64,000 nucleotides of DNA from positions 18,611,535 through 18,675,534 of the forward strand of contig OZ020616.1 in the NCBI GenBank assembly GCA_963971575.1, written 5' to 3'. Below the pieces are notes generated by a model. The model made no database searches, was not told the origin of the DNA, and saw only the letters and a program-made list of their open reading frames with translations. Within the stretch, counting starts at the first letter, position 1. Each line of letters opens with the position of its first letter. The position numbers and the translations under genes are program-made. The stretch comes from Liopterus haemorrhoidalis. Its lineage: Eukaryota; Arthropoda; Insecta; Coleoptera; Dytiscidae. Of this stretch, positions 1 to 10,924 are shown one piece after another.

Positions 1-393
1 GGTGGATAGACAGAAAAAGATGTTTTTAATTCTCTATCGTAGTCTTATCGTATTCTATGGTTTTGGGATGACGATTTCTACTTTTAATATTATCAATATG
101 GCTACTTCGAGCAAGACTAATAATTTTTTCCTTAAATCTGATATTTTTCAGCACAGTCCTTATTTTGAGATGTTGTTTATTGCTGAATCTTTTTTGGCCA
201 ATTATTCCACAAACTTTCTAGTTGGGTTTTATAGTATGTACCTGTATATTTTGTTGATTTGTTACTGGCAAGCTATAATGCTTAAAGAATGTTTTCGTAA
301 TTTGAATTTTAAAAATTTGGTTAACAAAGATAATGAAATGAAGGTTTTTGGGCATATTAGGGAATATGTTGAATATTATTCCAAACTGACGGT
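1..393 (+). CDS. Odorant receptor A, exon 2 (partial)
   Basis: Reading frame starts at base 2 (VDRQKKMF) and runs to a GTAAGT donor at 394. Aligns with the exon 2 of B and C from about residue 37 onward and holds TM3, the second extracellular loop with SPYFE, and TM4. Confidence 0.85.
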
Positions 394-2070
394 GTAAGTA
401 AATGTTACATATTACATATTATATATTTAGTTCAAAAATGTATCAATAGATGGCATTCGATCCATAACAAGAATAGAGTCCTATATAAAGAGAATAGGGA
501 CATTGGTGGTCATTTTTGTTCCAACTTATATAGAGCATAGTCATTTATAGTAGGAACATTGTTTTGTATCATATAATGAGCATTTAACCCTTTCACTGCG
601 CAATACGCTTTGAGAATTCGTGCTCGCTGTGCGCACATATTTCGGTGATTACGAGTTTATTCGTGTAGAGCAGTTGGCGTGAACTTTTTGTGTTAGTTTT
701 CATGACATGTAAGGATGAATGATGGTGACGATATGACTAATGTTAGGAAAAAATATAATGTGAGTGAATGAATACAAAGATACAATCAAAAAGATTTTAT
801 TTAAAAAAATATTTGTTTACATATTTACCTATATGCTATACTAACTAGAGATGGGAATTTCGGCTCAGTTTGCGGAACCGGATCAGTGGAGGTCGTTCAG
901 TTTGTTGAGCCGGTTCATTGATCCGGCTCAGTGATCCGGTTAAGTAAACATGTTTTCGAGACACAGGTCGGTCGTTAGTTCGTAGGTAGAACGTCGCTTA
1001 GAGCCGGTTCTTGCAATATATGAACCGTAAATATGATCCCGAGACACAGGTCGGTCAGTCGTTCGGTCGTAGGTAGAATGTCGCTTAGAGCCGGCTCTTG
1101 CTTAGACCCGGTCAGTTGTCGGTCGTTCGTTCGTAGGTAGACGTCGCTTAGAGCCGGCTCTTGCTTAGACCCGGTCAGTTGTCGGTCGTTCGCTCGTAGG
1201 TAGAACGTCGCTTAGCCCCGGTTCTTATCTAACATTTTTGAAACAAACAATTCACTTTATGTAGCTACTGTATTTTAAACCAGATGTGTTAAGTTTATGG
1301 CGATGTTTATTGCCCTTATAAATCGGACATCTGGGATTTGGGCAATATTTTTAATATTTTTATATAGTATGGTTGTAAGAAAATACAGACTAAGCCTATT
1401 AGTTTCAAATAAACTGCCCTACAAATTGATGACAATAAATAATACACTTTATGATAATACATTACAAGCCGAGTTCTCGCGAAGTTCAACCTGACATCGA
1501 TCCAGATCCGGATCACTTCGGTCACTGCTCACAATCGCCGTCCAATCGTATCCTTGAAACTTGAAACTATACAATGAACCGTGAGCCGGCTCATTTCAAT
1601 TTGGTGAACCGTGTCACTTCGGTCAGTGTACTGAGTCGGCTCAGTGAGCCGGTTCGTTCATGAACGACCCATCTCTAATACTAACTATGAAACTTACAAG
1701 GAGTTAGTATTTAGTTCCGTATACCGAACTGGAATAAACTATAATATACTTACCATATATATTTATCTAAAATCAATATAATATAAATAAGTAGATATAC
1801 TGAATGTGAGACTCTATCTAACTGAATTGAACGGCACAGCAACGTATACCAACGCAACGTGCTCGCAGGTACTTGAACTGGTTGGGGTACCCAGCGAGAA
1901 TAGTCGTGTTGAGCAGGGAACAATTTAAAAAACGGCGTGAGTTAACTCGCTCGGAGCGTATCAGGCCACACTTTTATTTACGAGTATATACGGTTGGAGC
2001 AGCGAAAGGGTTATGTATTATGTAAAATGTATTGAAAAAAATAGTTAATATATTAAAATACAAATATATG

Positions 2071-2124
<54 letters not shown>

Positions 2125-5100
2125 AATCACTCTAAGATTAACTTTTTATAGATATATTTCTTGAAGAAATTACTTATTACTACCCAAAAACGCAGATTAA
2201 TTATATATATTTATAGGACTTTTTAAGCAGTTTAAATATATATGTACAACTATAATGATAACTTTTACAAATATAGTTAGAAATGTAAGAAAAAAAAAAA
2301 AACAACAATAATAATAAAAAGATCAAGTACAAATATAAAATATTACAATTTAAAAAATACGTACAATTTAAAATAAAAAATCTCATTAAATTTTACATAT
2401 ATCACACACATAATCAGGGACCGGATAGTTCGAACTGGCATTAATTATAATTAGCTTGGCCATGGACGTCATATAAAATAATGAATTTAATAAAATAAAA
2501 CATTCAAATTTAAAAGTTATCCAAAAATTTACCAAAATAATAACTTGTTTTTAATGCAATAGATTTAAACCAAATTTAAATTATTCAAAATATATTTAAT
2601 ATTTAAAATCATGGGGACAAAAAGCAAACTAGGTGGACGTGCTATTTATTTCTGGACTTTGACCAGAAATAATTAGCAATGTTCTTGATTTTTGTAAGCC
2701 TTTATTATTTACAATCTACTTGAAATTGCTGGAGTCTGAAAAAGGCGCGGGACGGGGATGCTCTGGCTAATATACAAGTCGACGAAGTGAACGTCAAATG
2801 CAGTAATCACTTAAATCAAGCAGCTGCGTTTCTATAGTTTTGTTGTTCGACTGTGATGGGAGGAACTTGTGTTTGTAGTCGTACCTAACTGATAAATAAA
2901 ATATACACGTGTAAGAATGTAAGAATGTGAACTTGTTTCTCTGACTGTTCTCTGTATCTGTATTCTTCTCTCTCTGTGCGCACATTAAGCTCCGCCCGGC
3001 TACGAGAGGTCTGTCCAGCTGTATTAGTTTATACAGGGCATTGTCAATTTCAGTGGCGCCGATTCAGTGCGGGTTTTTGTCTGACGTTCTTTTGTTAATT
3101 GCTGTTCTGTTATTATTCATATGTTTAATTTGCTCTTTTGTTACTTGTTCTTATGTGTATTGCTCTTATAGAAAACACCGTGTTATTCAGGTGCCTCTCC
3201 CTTATAATCTAACCCTGTTTAACATCCTTGTGATCACTTTTTTGCTAAATGCCACTTGATAGCATTTTGAACTAAGTCGTTATATGTACTCTGTTTAAAA
3301 AACGATCTTTCTTGTTTTATTTCCAAAATAAAAACTTTTTGGTTTTAGGTTTTTCAATAAATTAAACAATGTGTATTCGTACGTAATATTAGTCCAGTTC
3401 TACGCAGCTGTTTCTAACAATTGTTTTAGTATCTACTTAGTTGCTCGATTTGGGTAATATATTATCTTATTAACTTTTTTACAAATACACTCATCAAAAT
3501 GGTCCAAGGATATTCAGTGAAATGCCCAATGACATCAAGGAAAGAATGTTCATTTTTATCCCATAAAAGTCTCACCTAGAACATGTAAACAGGGCCGCCG
3601 GGCGTACCTCAACTGCCCTTGTGCAAACATCCATTAGACCCCCACTAGAATCAGAGAGTCGAACCCAAATTTATTTCGTTCCGGTTTACGGTTAAGTTCC
3701 AAGTAAATGTTTTTCATTCCAGTTTCGGTATCGGTTCGTCTAAAAATTTCGGTTCAGTTTTGGTTCGGTTCCGGTTCGAATAACGAGTTCGAATAAGTTA
3801 AAATCGAGTCTAACACTGGTTTAATTTTATTTACCAAATTCCCGTCTTATTCTTTTCTTTCAATTATAAAATTGAAAATACAAAAGAAATAGAACTTAAT
3901 TAAAAATTTTATTGTCAAAAACGAAAACAAACAACAATTTAGGAACATAACAATGAAAATAGACATATATATTGCGCGTAAATAAAATAAAATTCTAACG
4001 AATTAGAAGGAAATTACAAAAATAATTAATAAGGCCCTGTGGCCGGATTAAGGGGGTGTCAAGACAATCAGTGGCCTAGGGCAATGCTTCTTAAACTTTT
4101 TGATGTCGCGGCTCCCTTGCAACACAAATCGATGGTCCGCGGCCCACATTTTTTTTTTTTGTTGAACTCAGCTTTGGTAAAAAAAAATATTTTTTTTGTT
4201 TCAAATATACGACGGTAGGTCAATAAGTTCTTAAAAAATCCAAGAGAACGCGCTAGTAGTATCGGAAACAAATTTGTTTCTGAAAAGTACCACATGTCAA
4301 TAGACTGCTGTCAGATATACAGCCATATCCTTTGCGTGGTTTTATTTTTACAATCGATTGAAACAAACAACTTGTGTTATTTTGGAACAATGGAAAAAAA
4401 AACAAGTTTCGTGCAGTGATTAAACACTTTCATTTGAAAGGCAAAACACTGAAGGAAATAAAAGCCGAGTTGGATGAAGTTCATGGCACATCTGCACCAG
4501 CGTTTAAAACTGTTTACAATTGAGTGAATGAGTCTAAACATGGTCGTACATCCACAAGTGATGATCATCGTTCGAGCCGTCCACTTGAAGTAACTACGCC
4601 AGAAATTATTGATAAAATCCACGATATCGTCTTGAATGATCGACGAATGCGCTAGCTAGTTGAGGCCACAAGCATATCACATGGCACAGTAGTTTCAATT
4701 TTGAACGAAAAAATTCGGTATGGAAAAGATATCGGCAAGATGGGTGCCGCGTTTACCCACAGTGGAGAATAAACGCAATCGTGTGGTTGATGGCAAAAAT
4801 GTATGAATTACGCTTTAAATTGTTCCGTATTCACCAGATTTGGCCCCCAGCGTCTTTTTCCTGTTTTCAGACATGAAGAAATGGCTCGCCGGAAAAAGAT
4901 TCACGTTGAACGAAGAGGCATCATAAAAAGATGCCTATTTTAACGCTTTCCGGAATCTTACTTTTTGGATGGCTTGAAAAAGTTGGAAAAACGCTGGGCG
5001 AAGTGTATCGTGCTAAAACAAGTCTATGTTGACAAATAAAAAGGTATCAATCCAAAATAATGTGTTTTCTGCGTACATACATTTTTTTACGAGTCATTCA

Positions 5101-8033
5101 ATAATCTATTTACAATGAAGAATAATATTTATGTAGTTTCATACTACATAAAGCTACTTATCCTTTTTAAAGTTAAAGCTACTATCCTTTTTAAATAATA
5201 AAAAAATTAACAAGTGTTATATTCGCGGCTCTTCACGGCCCCCTTGTGGGATGGTTACGGCCCCCTAGGGTGCCGCGGCCCACCACTTTAAGAAGCCCTG
5301 GCCTAGGGCACCAAATGCAAGGAGTACTGAATATTTTGGTTGAAGACTTATTTTTGCTCAACAAATATTTTTGACAGCGATGAACAACTTAATTTTCAGC
5401 GCCCTTAAAAATTTTGTTCAGCTGGCTAGTAACTTCAAATTAATTTTTGCGTAATTATGCAATCAGAGGTGCCATATAAAGAGTCTACCCAGGGCGTGAG
5501 AATACTTTAGTCCAACAATCACACACAGTTCATATAATCACAATTATAGAGAAGAAAATCGTTAATAAATAATAATAAATAATATGATCTGAATTTGAAG
5601 AATCGCAATATTAGACAGAAGAAAAGGGAATAATTCAAAACTTTTTCTTACAAAAAAATAAATAAATAAATAAAAATTAATCACAGTTCACTCAGTTGTA
5701 AAAATAATATTTGAAATTTGAAATGAAAATAAATTAAAAATCCATGTTTAACCGACACATTAATATGTTCTTCAAATTTGCGGCTGATAGATTAATTCTT
5801 TTATCAGTCAATATAAATTTTAGTAGTAAGAAAGCGATTAACCGTTATTAACATTTCGTTCCGGTTTCGGCTTTGGTTTTTAAATTGAGCAATTTTACGT
5901 TCCGGTTACGGTTCCAGTTCTGTTAAAAATTCCGGTTAATTTCGGTTTTCGGTTCGGTTCCGGTTTGACTCTCTGACTAGAATTGAACACAAGTTGCGCA
6001 GGTGTTCAAAGTTTCACCATGAGCCCAAATGCCGCTGGTCATTTGAGATCATCTCTTGCAAAGAACGGTCCTACAAATGCCCGCACACGGGCGGAAGAAA
6101 TACACGCGGCGACCCTGCCTACACACCATTAGCAAAAACTTTATAAAAGAGAAATATTTAATTGATTGAAAAAAGAATTGCTCAAAAATAAAAAAAATTT
6201 ACAAAGAATTATTTGATCAGAAAAAAGAAATGGTTGGATCAGAAATAATAATGCCTTGATCGGAAAAAAAACAATAACTTGATCAGAAAAAATATTACTT
6301 GATCAGAAAAATTAATGACTTGATCAGAAAAAATAATGACTCGATCAGAAAAAAAATGAATTGATCAGAAAAAATAATTACTTAATCATAAAAGATATTG
6401 ACTTAATTAGAAATAATGTTGCCAAAAATATGCATAAAAATAATTGAAATTTGTACCTACTAGGAAAATATTTTAAATACTAGTGTTAGATAATTAAACA
6501 ATTACACTCAAAAACAGTGTACAATAAGTATAACTTTATTTATTCATCCCAATTATTTCACAAATACTAGCAGCTGATATTCACAGTCGTACCGTCAAGG
6601 TATTAATGAATCTTCTTGTACGATAGTCAGGGGTAATTGCTCAGTTTCTTACCAACTAATTAGAGAAAATCAATTAGTAGGCGTTACATTTTCTCGCCTT
6701 ACGTAACGATAATCAATCATAATAATGCTATGTTTTGATTATAATTCAAATTATTAACATTTATAACTTCTTAAACAATAATAATCCGGTTTCTAACACT
6801 AGGGAAATTTTTGAAAAATTAGGAAATAGTTGAAATATTTACTAAGGAAATATTTGAAATCCTAGGAAATATTTGAAATATATACTAGGGTAATATTTGA
6901 AATATTTACTAACGAAATATTTGGAATACTAGGATATTATTTGAAATACTACAAAATATTTTAAATACTTCTAAAGTATTCCAAGAACTAATATATTCAG
7001 GCAACAAATATCAAATACAAATGCCACGGAGAAAGTATTTGCAAATCCAAGTACCAAGAACATTTTTTATAAAAGTATTTGAAATACAATATTTCAAATA
7101 CCAAGAAGTAATTTAAATACTTTTTTAAATACTATATTCAAATATTCTCAGCTCTGCCATTGATATAGGGTTTTTTTGATCATCCTACTAACCCTAAAAA
7201 TATTTCTTTACTTTTATTTTTACCGACCGCCAACATATATAAGGGTGGTATTGTGATCATACCGATTTTGACATTTCGAGATTTCGATGGATCTCCACGA
7301 ATTGAGGTCCCTACTAAAATAATCAAAACATTATGACTATTTTTAGCATAATGTCTGTCTGTCCGTCTGTCTGTCTGTCTGCCCGTCTGTCTTTGTACAC
7401 GTGCAGAGCAAATTCTGTCATTATTTTGACTTCTGGTCACAAAATTAAGAACACATACTGATCAATATCACAAAATGTTCTGATCAATTAAAACCAGCCT
7501 TTATAAAATTACAAACAAACATTCCTTTTCTATCAAATAATCCTTAGACCATTTTGATGAGTTACATAGGTAAGTTTATATTTATTGTAAATTTTAGAGT
7601 ATCGGATTTTATCAAATTACTTCATTCGTTGTTAGAAATTGCTGTTAGTTCATTGATGTTACTTCAAGACAGTGCTTTTGCTACATTGCTAACTGTTGAA
7701 GTAAGTGTTCCTCAAAAATAGGACACTACCTATGCCTATAATATTGTAAATTTTTGTAGATTGAGTCGTTGTCAAATGCTATTTATGAGTCAAATTGGAC
7801 TCATAGTCAACTGAGTCCTAGACTAAAGATAAGTATGTTACTGATTATGCAGAGGTCACAAATGGGATACACATTTAAGGCTGGAAATATATTACCTATT
7901 AACATGCAAAGTTTTGTTTATGTAAGAATGAATGAATACTTTTGGAAATATGATATTGAAACGTTTTCATTTTCAGATAATTCAGTTATCATATACGTTC
8001 TTCACTCTTATAACTTCGGTTACACATAAATAG
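1..8033 (+). CDS. Odorant receptor A (7tm_6 family), 5' end outside window
   Basis: Multi-exon insect odorant receptor, a seven-helix membrane protein expected to bind odorants with the co-receptor Orco in sensory neurons. Exons seen: 1-393 (partial), 3349-3453, 7598-7700, 7760-7921 and 7977-8033, joined in frame by GT..AG introns with phases 2, 2, 0 and 0. The same phases recur in genes B and C. The first visible exon carries TM3 and TM4 (motifs SPYFEMLFIAESF and LKECFRNLNF). Later exons give TM5 (SYVILVQFYAAVSNNCFSIY), TM6 and the C-terminal TM7 (IIQLSYTFFTLITSVT), ending HK-stop. The sequence from QKKMF onward is present and no frame break is seen, so it may be functional. Exon 1 and the start of exon 2 lie left of the window. 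It is clearly more diverged from B and C than those two are from each other. Confidence 0.85.
846..1677. mobile_element. hAT non-autonomous element nested in the piggyBac-like element
   Basis: Terminal inverted repeats TAGAGATGGG and CCCATCTCTA are flanked by a perfect 8-bp target duplication ATACTAAC (838-845 and 1678-1685), the hAT signature. The subterminal parts are full of GAGCCGG-type motifs. It has no transposase. Confidence 0.85.
957..1225. repeat. Tandem repeat inside the hAT element
   Basis: About four imperfect copies of a 60-75 bp unit containing GGTCGGTCGT, CGTAGGTAGAACGTCGCTTA and GAGCCGG. Confidence 0.75.
2072..2122. repeat. (AT)n microsatellite
   Basis: About 25 uninterrupted AT units in the odorant receptor A intron. 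Confidence 0.95.
2123..3348. other. Intron of odorant receptor A; possible LTR/leader remnant near 2760-3070
   Basis: Mostly AT-rich sequence with no gene. Around 2890-3060 there is an AATAAA-type signal, then a pyrimidine-rich stretch, then GTGGCGCC, which resembles the U5 and primer-site region of an LTR element. No second LTR is found, so this is a guess. A hydrophobic frame at 3041-3259 has no family resemblance that I can see. Confidence 0.3.
3349..3453 (+). CDS. Odorant receptor A, exon 3
   Basis: 105 bases between a TTTTAG acceptor and a GTAATA donor. Encodes TM5 and ends LVARFG like the matching exons of B and C. Confidence 0.85.
4082..5300. mobile_element. hAT element, third level of the stack
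   Basis: Left end CAATGCTTCTTAAAC and right end CTTTAAGAAGCCCTG are inverted relatives, flanked by a perfect 8-bp duplication GCCTAGGG at 4074-4081 and 5301-5308. Both ends show the GCGGCCC motifs common in hAT MITEs. A broken mariner lies inside. Confidence 0.85.
4392..5036 (+). pseudogene. mariner transposase pseudogene, internally deleted
   Basis: The + strand reads as the N-terminal helix-turn-helix half of a mariner transposase (FRAVIKHFHLKGKTLKEIKA, then NDRRMR, then SHGTVVSILNEK) with two in-frame stops. It then jumps to the C-terminal catalytic end (PYSPDLAPSVFFLFSDMKKW, KRFTLNEEA). The centre with the first two catalytic aspartates is missing, and the third is changed (PSV instead of PSD). 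It is dead and sits inside the hAT at 4082-5300. Confidence 0.8.
6212..6420. repeat. Minisatellite of about 20 bp, GATCAGAAAAAATAATGACT-like
   Basis: About ten imperfect units, each containing TTGATCAGAAAAA. It lies in the intron between exons 3 and 4 of odorant receptor A. Confidence 0.85.
6421..7153. repeat. AAATATTTGAAATACT repeat tract, probable end of a hAT-like element
   Basis: From about 6800 the sequence is a run of AATATTTGAAATACTAGG-like units that reverse orientation near 7000 (AAGTATTTGAAATAC) and end TCTCAGCTCTG at 7153, which would be a hAT-type terminus read inward. I find no matching left end, so the element is partial. 6421-6800 is unremarkable AT-rich sequence. Confidence 0.4.
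7221..7440 (+). repeat. ACCGACCGCC repeat family, 5' fragment
   Basis: Begins TTTACCGACCGCCAACATA and continues through the conserved part (GGATCTCCACGAATTGAGGT), a (GTCT)n microsatellite at 7351-7391, and GTGCAGAGCAAATTC. The same family occurs at 20507, 51575, 52891 and 56387. Confidence 0.75.
7598..7700 (+). CDS. Odorant receptor A, exon 4
   Basis: 103 bases, acceptor TTTTAG and donor GTAAGT. Encodes VSDFIKLLHSLLEIAVSSLM and on to LLTVE, the TM6 segment. Confidence 0.85.
7760..7921 (+). CDS. Odorant receptor A, exon 5
   Basis: 162 bases (54 codons), acceptor TTGTAG and donor GTAAGA. Carries the family motif region LLIMQRSQMGYTFKAGNI before TM7. Confidence 0.87.
7977..8033 (+). CDS. Odorant receptor A, last exon
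   Basis: 18 codons plus TAG after a TTTCAG acceptor. Completes TM7 (IIQLSYTFFTLITSVTHK). Two residues longer than B and C. Confidence 0.85.
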   Translation: MIQLSYTFFTLITSVTHK

Positions 8034-8239
8034 TAATTTAAAGAGAAACCTTTCTCTGAAAGAGGATAACAGAAGGATAGAGTTGGATTCAAACAGACAC
8101 ACCTATAAATACATATAAACAAACACAAATAGTATTAAACAATGAAACTAAAACTTTTCTTCAATTAAATAGTGTATTTATAATAATACTGGACGTAACC
8201 TTTCGATATGCAATGCACTATTCATCAGCAGCAAGTCAA
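8034..8239. other. Intergenic sequence downstream of odorant receptor A
   Basis: No gene seen. No clear AATAAA close to the stop codon. Confidence 0.5.
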
Positions 8240-9138
8240 TCTATATATATAAAATGCAATGTCCTGACTGACTGTCTGATTGACTGACTCATCACCGCCC
8301 CGCCCGAATCCCTAGGCCTAGAAACTTGAAATTTGGAGAGTATATTCCCTTCATGACGGAAGCACCCACTAAGAAGGGATTTTGTATAATTCAACTCCCA
8401 AGAGGTGAAAAGGGGTGAAATGTGATTTCACGGATTCCTTATTATCTTTTAGAACCAATAAAATATCGACTAAGTTTTTGCTTACAAGGATTACCTATAC
8501 AAATGCCGAAAAACTCATTTCAGGATTTTGTCCTAATCAACCCCTAAAGGGGTGAATCTAGAATCGGGGTGGATTATACATCCCGTCGTATTTCCTGTGT
8601 TTGTTGAGTTATAACGTTTCTTTTTGGCACATAGGTGACAGTTTTTTTTTTTTTAATTTTACCCCTAAAGCGTGAAAAGGGGTGACATGTAATTTCAAGG
8701 ATTCTTTAATACCTCTTAGCACCAATAAGATATCGACTTGCTTTTTGCTTACAAAAACTAGCCATGTAAATGCCAAAAAATCTATTTCAGGATTTTATCT
8801 TAATCAACCCCTAAAGGGGTGCTTCTACAATCTGGGTAAATTATACATCCCGTCGTATTTCCTGTGTTTGTTTAGTTGCAACATTCCTTGCTGGCACATA
8901 GGTGTCTTTTTAAAATATCTCGAAATAGTTTTGACAGTTTTTTTTTAATTTCACCCCTAAATAGTGAAAAAGGGTGTCATGTGATTTCAAGGATTGCTTA
9001 ATATCTCTTAGGACCAATAAGACATGGACTTGGTTTTTACTTACAAAGATTACACATATACAAGTTTAAAAACAAACTCAGGATTTTATGCTAATGGGGC
9101 CATCAATGTACCGTAGCGAATTACGGGTTTTCTGCTAT
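8240..9138. mobile_element. Helitron-like non-autonomous repeat with internal tandem units
   Basis: Begins TCTATATATATAAAATGC, as many insect Helitrons do, and ends with a short hairpin (CCGTA..TACGG) about ten bases before CTGCTA, a decayed CTRR end. Inside are nearly three units of 270-290 bp, each starting near GTGAAAAGGGGTGA (8405, 8672, 8964) and holding CATCCCGTCGTATTTCCTGT. No Rep/helicase. The Helitron class is an inference from the ends. Confidence 0.45.
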
Positions 9139-9146
9139 TATTTATA

Positions 9147-10137
9147 TACTTAAACACAAAAGAGTTAAGTAGAAAGAGATAGAGAGCAGTCAAACTGACA
9201 GACAAAATGAGAAAGAAAGACATACGACCAAAAATAAATAGAGAGATATAGAGAGAACAGAGACACAGAATACAATGAAAGATGGTCTGACAGAAAATCA
9301 GAACACAGAGGAAGATAGACTAGACAGATAGACGGATAAACGTACAGGCAGACGGAAAGAGAGAAAAACATAACCTATATGACAGTCACACAGTCTGATT
9401 TTCATATCAGATGACGTACGTCACAAGGAAACGTATTATTATATCAATATGTGATCAATATATTTGTTTCCGGCGTGCATCGTTTGTTAAAAAAAATTAC
9501 TACAAATATACAGACATTAAACAGATAGACAGAGATAAAGTTACAATCGGTCGGACAGACATATAGGTAGACAGAAAAAGATAGACAGTTATGTACTGCA
9601 GATAAAAAGTATTAAGACAGAAAGAGATAGAGACCGATAGGTGGATCGAAAAAAAGACATAGAGATTAGGCAGAAAGGGAGAATGACAGACAAAAGAACA
9701 TATAATCAGATATCTAAAGATAGAGAAACAGAATCAAATAGGAAGAAAAAGAGAGTGGACAGATATTAAGAGAGACACATAGGCAGAAGGAGCTAGAAAC
9801 AAAATAACGGGCAGACAGACAGGGAGACGGAAAGAGATATAGACAGACAGACAGATAGATATAAACAAATAAAAGAGGCAAACCAATAACCAGTAAATGG
9901 AGAAAGATATACACGCAGACAAAGATATATATAAGATATGTCAGATAAAAGAAAGACTTAATCAGAAAAAGAGAAAGATGGAAAGACACATAGACAGTAG
10001 ATTCCAGACAAACAGATAGTCGGTAAGAAGTGAGAAATAAATAAAAGACCAGATGGTAGGATAGACATATACATCGAAAAAAAAAAAAAAACATAGACAA
10101 ACAGAAAGAGAGGGACAAAGACACACAGACAGACATG
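9147..10137. repeat. Degenerate purine-rich GACAGA/AGAGATAG repeat (B copy)
   Basis: About 1 kb of AGACAGA, GAGAGATAGA and related tetramer and hexamer variants on the + strand. Long minus-strand frames here (SLSVCLSV) are artefacts of composition. The same tract stands at 31513-32620, and the B/C duplication begins at its left edge. Confidence 0.85.
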
Positions 10138-10639
10138 TCAGGTATACGTATTCACAGATTATAATTTTAAAACACATTATATAATATATGCATGATGCAC
10201 ATTCTTTTGAAATATTCATAATATTGTACACATAATTAAAATGAAATAAAATTGTTCATGTATTGTTCATTTGATTTTTATTATATTAAGGGCATTTGCT
10301 AGGAAGCAAAAATAGTACCATATTAACCTACAAGTCTGTTTGAATGTTAGTATGGTAATATTGCCACGTGGGTGGTTAGATGGAAATCCAGCTCCTGGTT
10401 TTAACAATACAATTTATTAAATAATTATCAAATTTACAGTGTTATTATGTCTTTAGTCCACCCCGTGTTGGCCGGAATCGGCTTGTGTCTATTTCCGAGG
10501 CGGGGGTTGCCCATCAGGGAGTCGAGGAGCCTGGAGAAACCTTCTTCCATTCACATGCTACTGCTGCTTGGCTCACTAGATGTATTTGTACATGGAGTCG
10601 TTCTCTTGGTCGTCACTTTGTTGAGTAGAACTTGTAGAG
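10138..10639. other. Duplicated intergenic sequence
   Basis: Matches 32620-33090 closely. I see no gene in it. Confidence 0.5.
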
Positions 10640-10924
10640 GAGCAGATGTGTTTAATTTATGTGATGACTTCATTGTGGCCAAGTGTATTTCCAGGTATTT
10701 TACTGTTTTATCTTTGGGATTTTACTTCACAATGCTTTTATTTTCTCTATGTTTTCGTGGTCTTCTATCCTGGGCAGTGTAAATATTTTACATTCGCTTT
10801 TCTTCGTATTCAGCTGAATATTCCACCTATTAAACCAGCGGCAGATATTATAAGTGGCAATTTTAAGTTCCTCTTTTTCTTTATGGTCTAAATTTCGTGT
10901 AAATATGGCAGTGAGGATCACATA
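10640..10924 (-). pseudogene. Jockey/R1-type LINE reverse transcriptase remnant, downstream part (B copy)
   Basis: Minus strand reads IFTRNLDHKEKEELKIAT and WFNRWNIQLNTKKSE, the region just after the YADD box of a non-LTR reverse transcriptase. It is cut by the mariner at 10925-12215. The uninterrupted version is at 34330-34910. Confidence 0.7.

Larger units (their letters stand above)
588..2010. mobile_element. piggyBac-like non-autonomous element
   Basis: Starts CCCTTTCACTGC right after TTAA (584-587) and ends with the inverted copy GCAGCGAAAGGG, followed by TTAT, a decayed TTAA target. No transposase is seen. It lies in the intron after exon 2 of odorant receptor A and carries a hAT element inside it (846-1677). 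Confidence 0.6.
3652..5975. mobile_element. hAT element, second level of the stack
   Basis: TIR CAGAGAGTC at the left and GACTCTCTG at the right, with a perfect 8-bp duplication ACTAGAAT at 3644-3651 and 5976-5983. The subterminal regions are packed with TTCGGTTCCGGTT-like repeats. It contains the next element at 4082-5300. Confidence 0.85.
3590..6117. mobile_element. Outermost hAT-like TIR element of a nested stack
   Basis: Starts CAGGGCCGCCGGGCGTAC and ends with an inverted relative (CGCGGCGACCCTG), about 15 of 21 matching bases. The flanking 8-mers (CATGTAAA and CCTACACA) match only in part, so the target duplication has decayed or the call is wrong. It encloses 3652-5975. Confidence 0.5.

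Noticed and set aside
3041..3259. Small hydrophobic protein of 72 residues
   Set aside because: No family likeness, intronic position, and the neighbouring sequence looks like an LTR leader remnant.
4377..4622. Minus-strand protein in the third-level hAT
   Set aside because: It is the antisense of the mariner N-terminal region on the + strand.
9165..10231. Long minus-strand membrane-like proteins rich in SLSVCL
   Set aside because: Translation of a degenerate GACAGA purine tract; the same artefact at 31526-32536.
10447..10782. Protein-coding gene between receptors A and B
   Set aside because: Open frames are short and the counterpart in C is disrupted; part of the region is a minus-strand LINE remnant.
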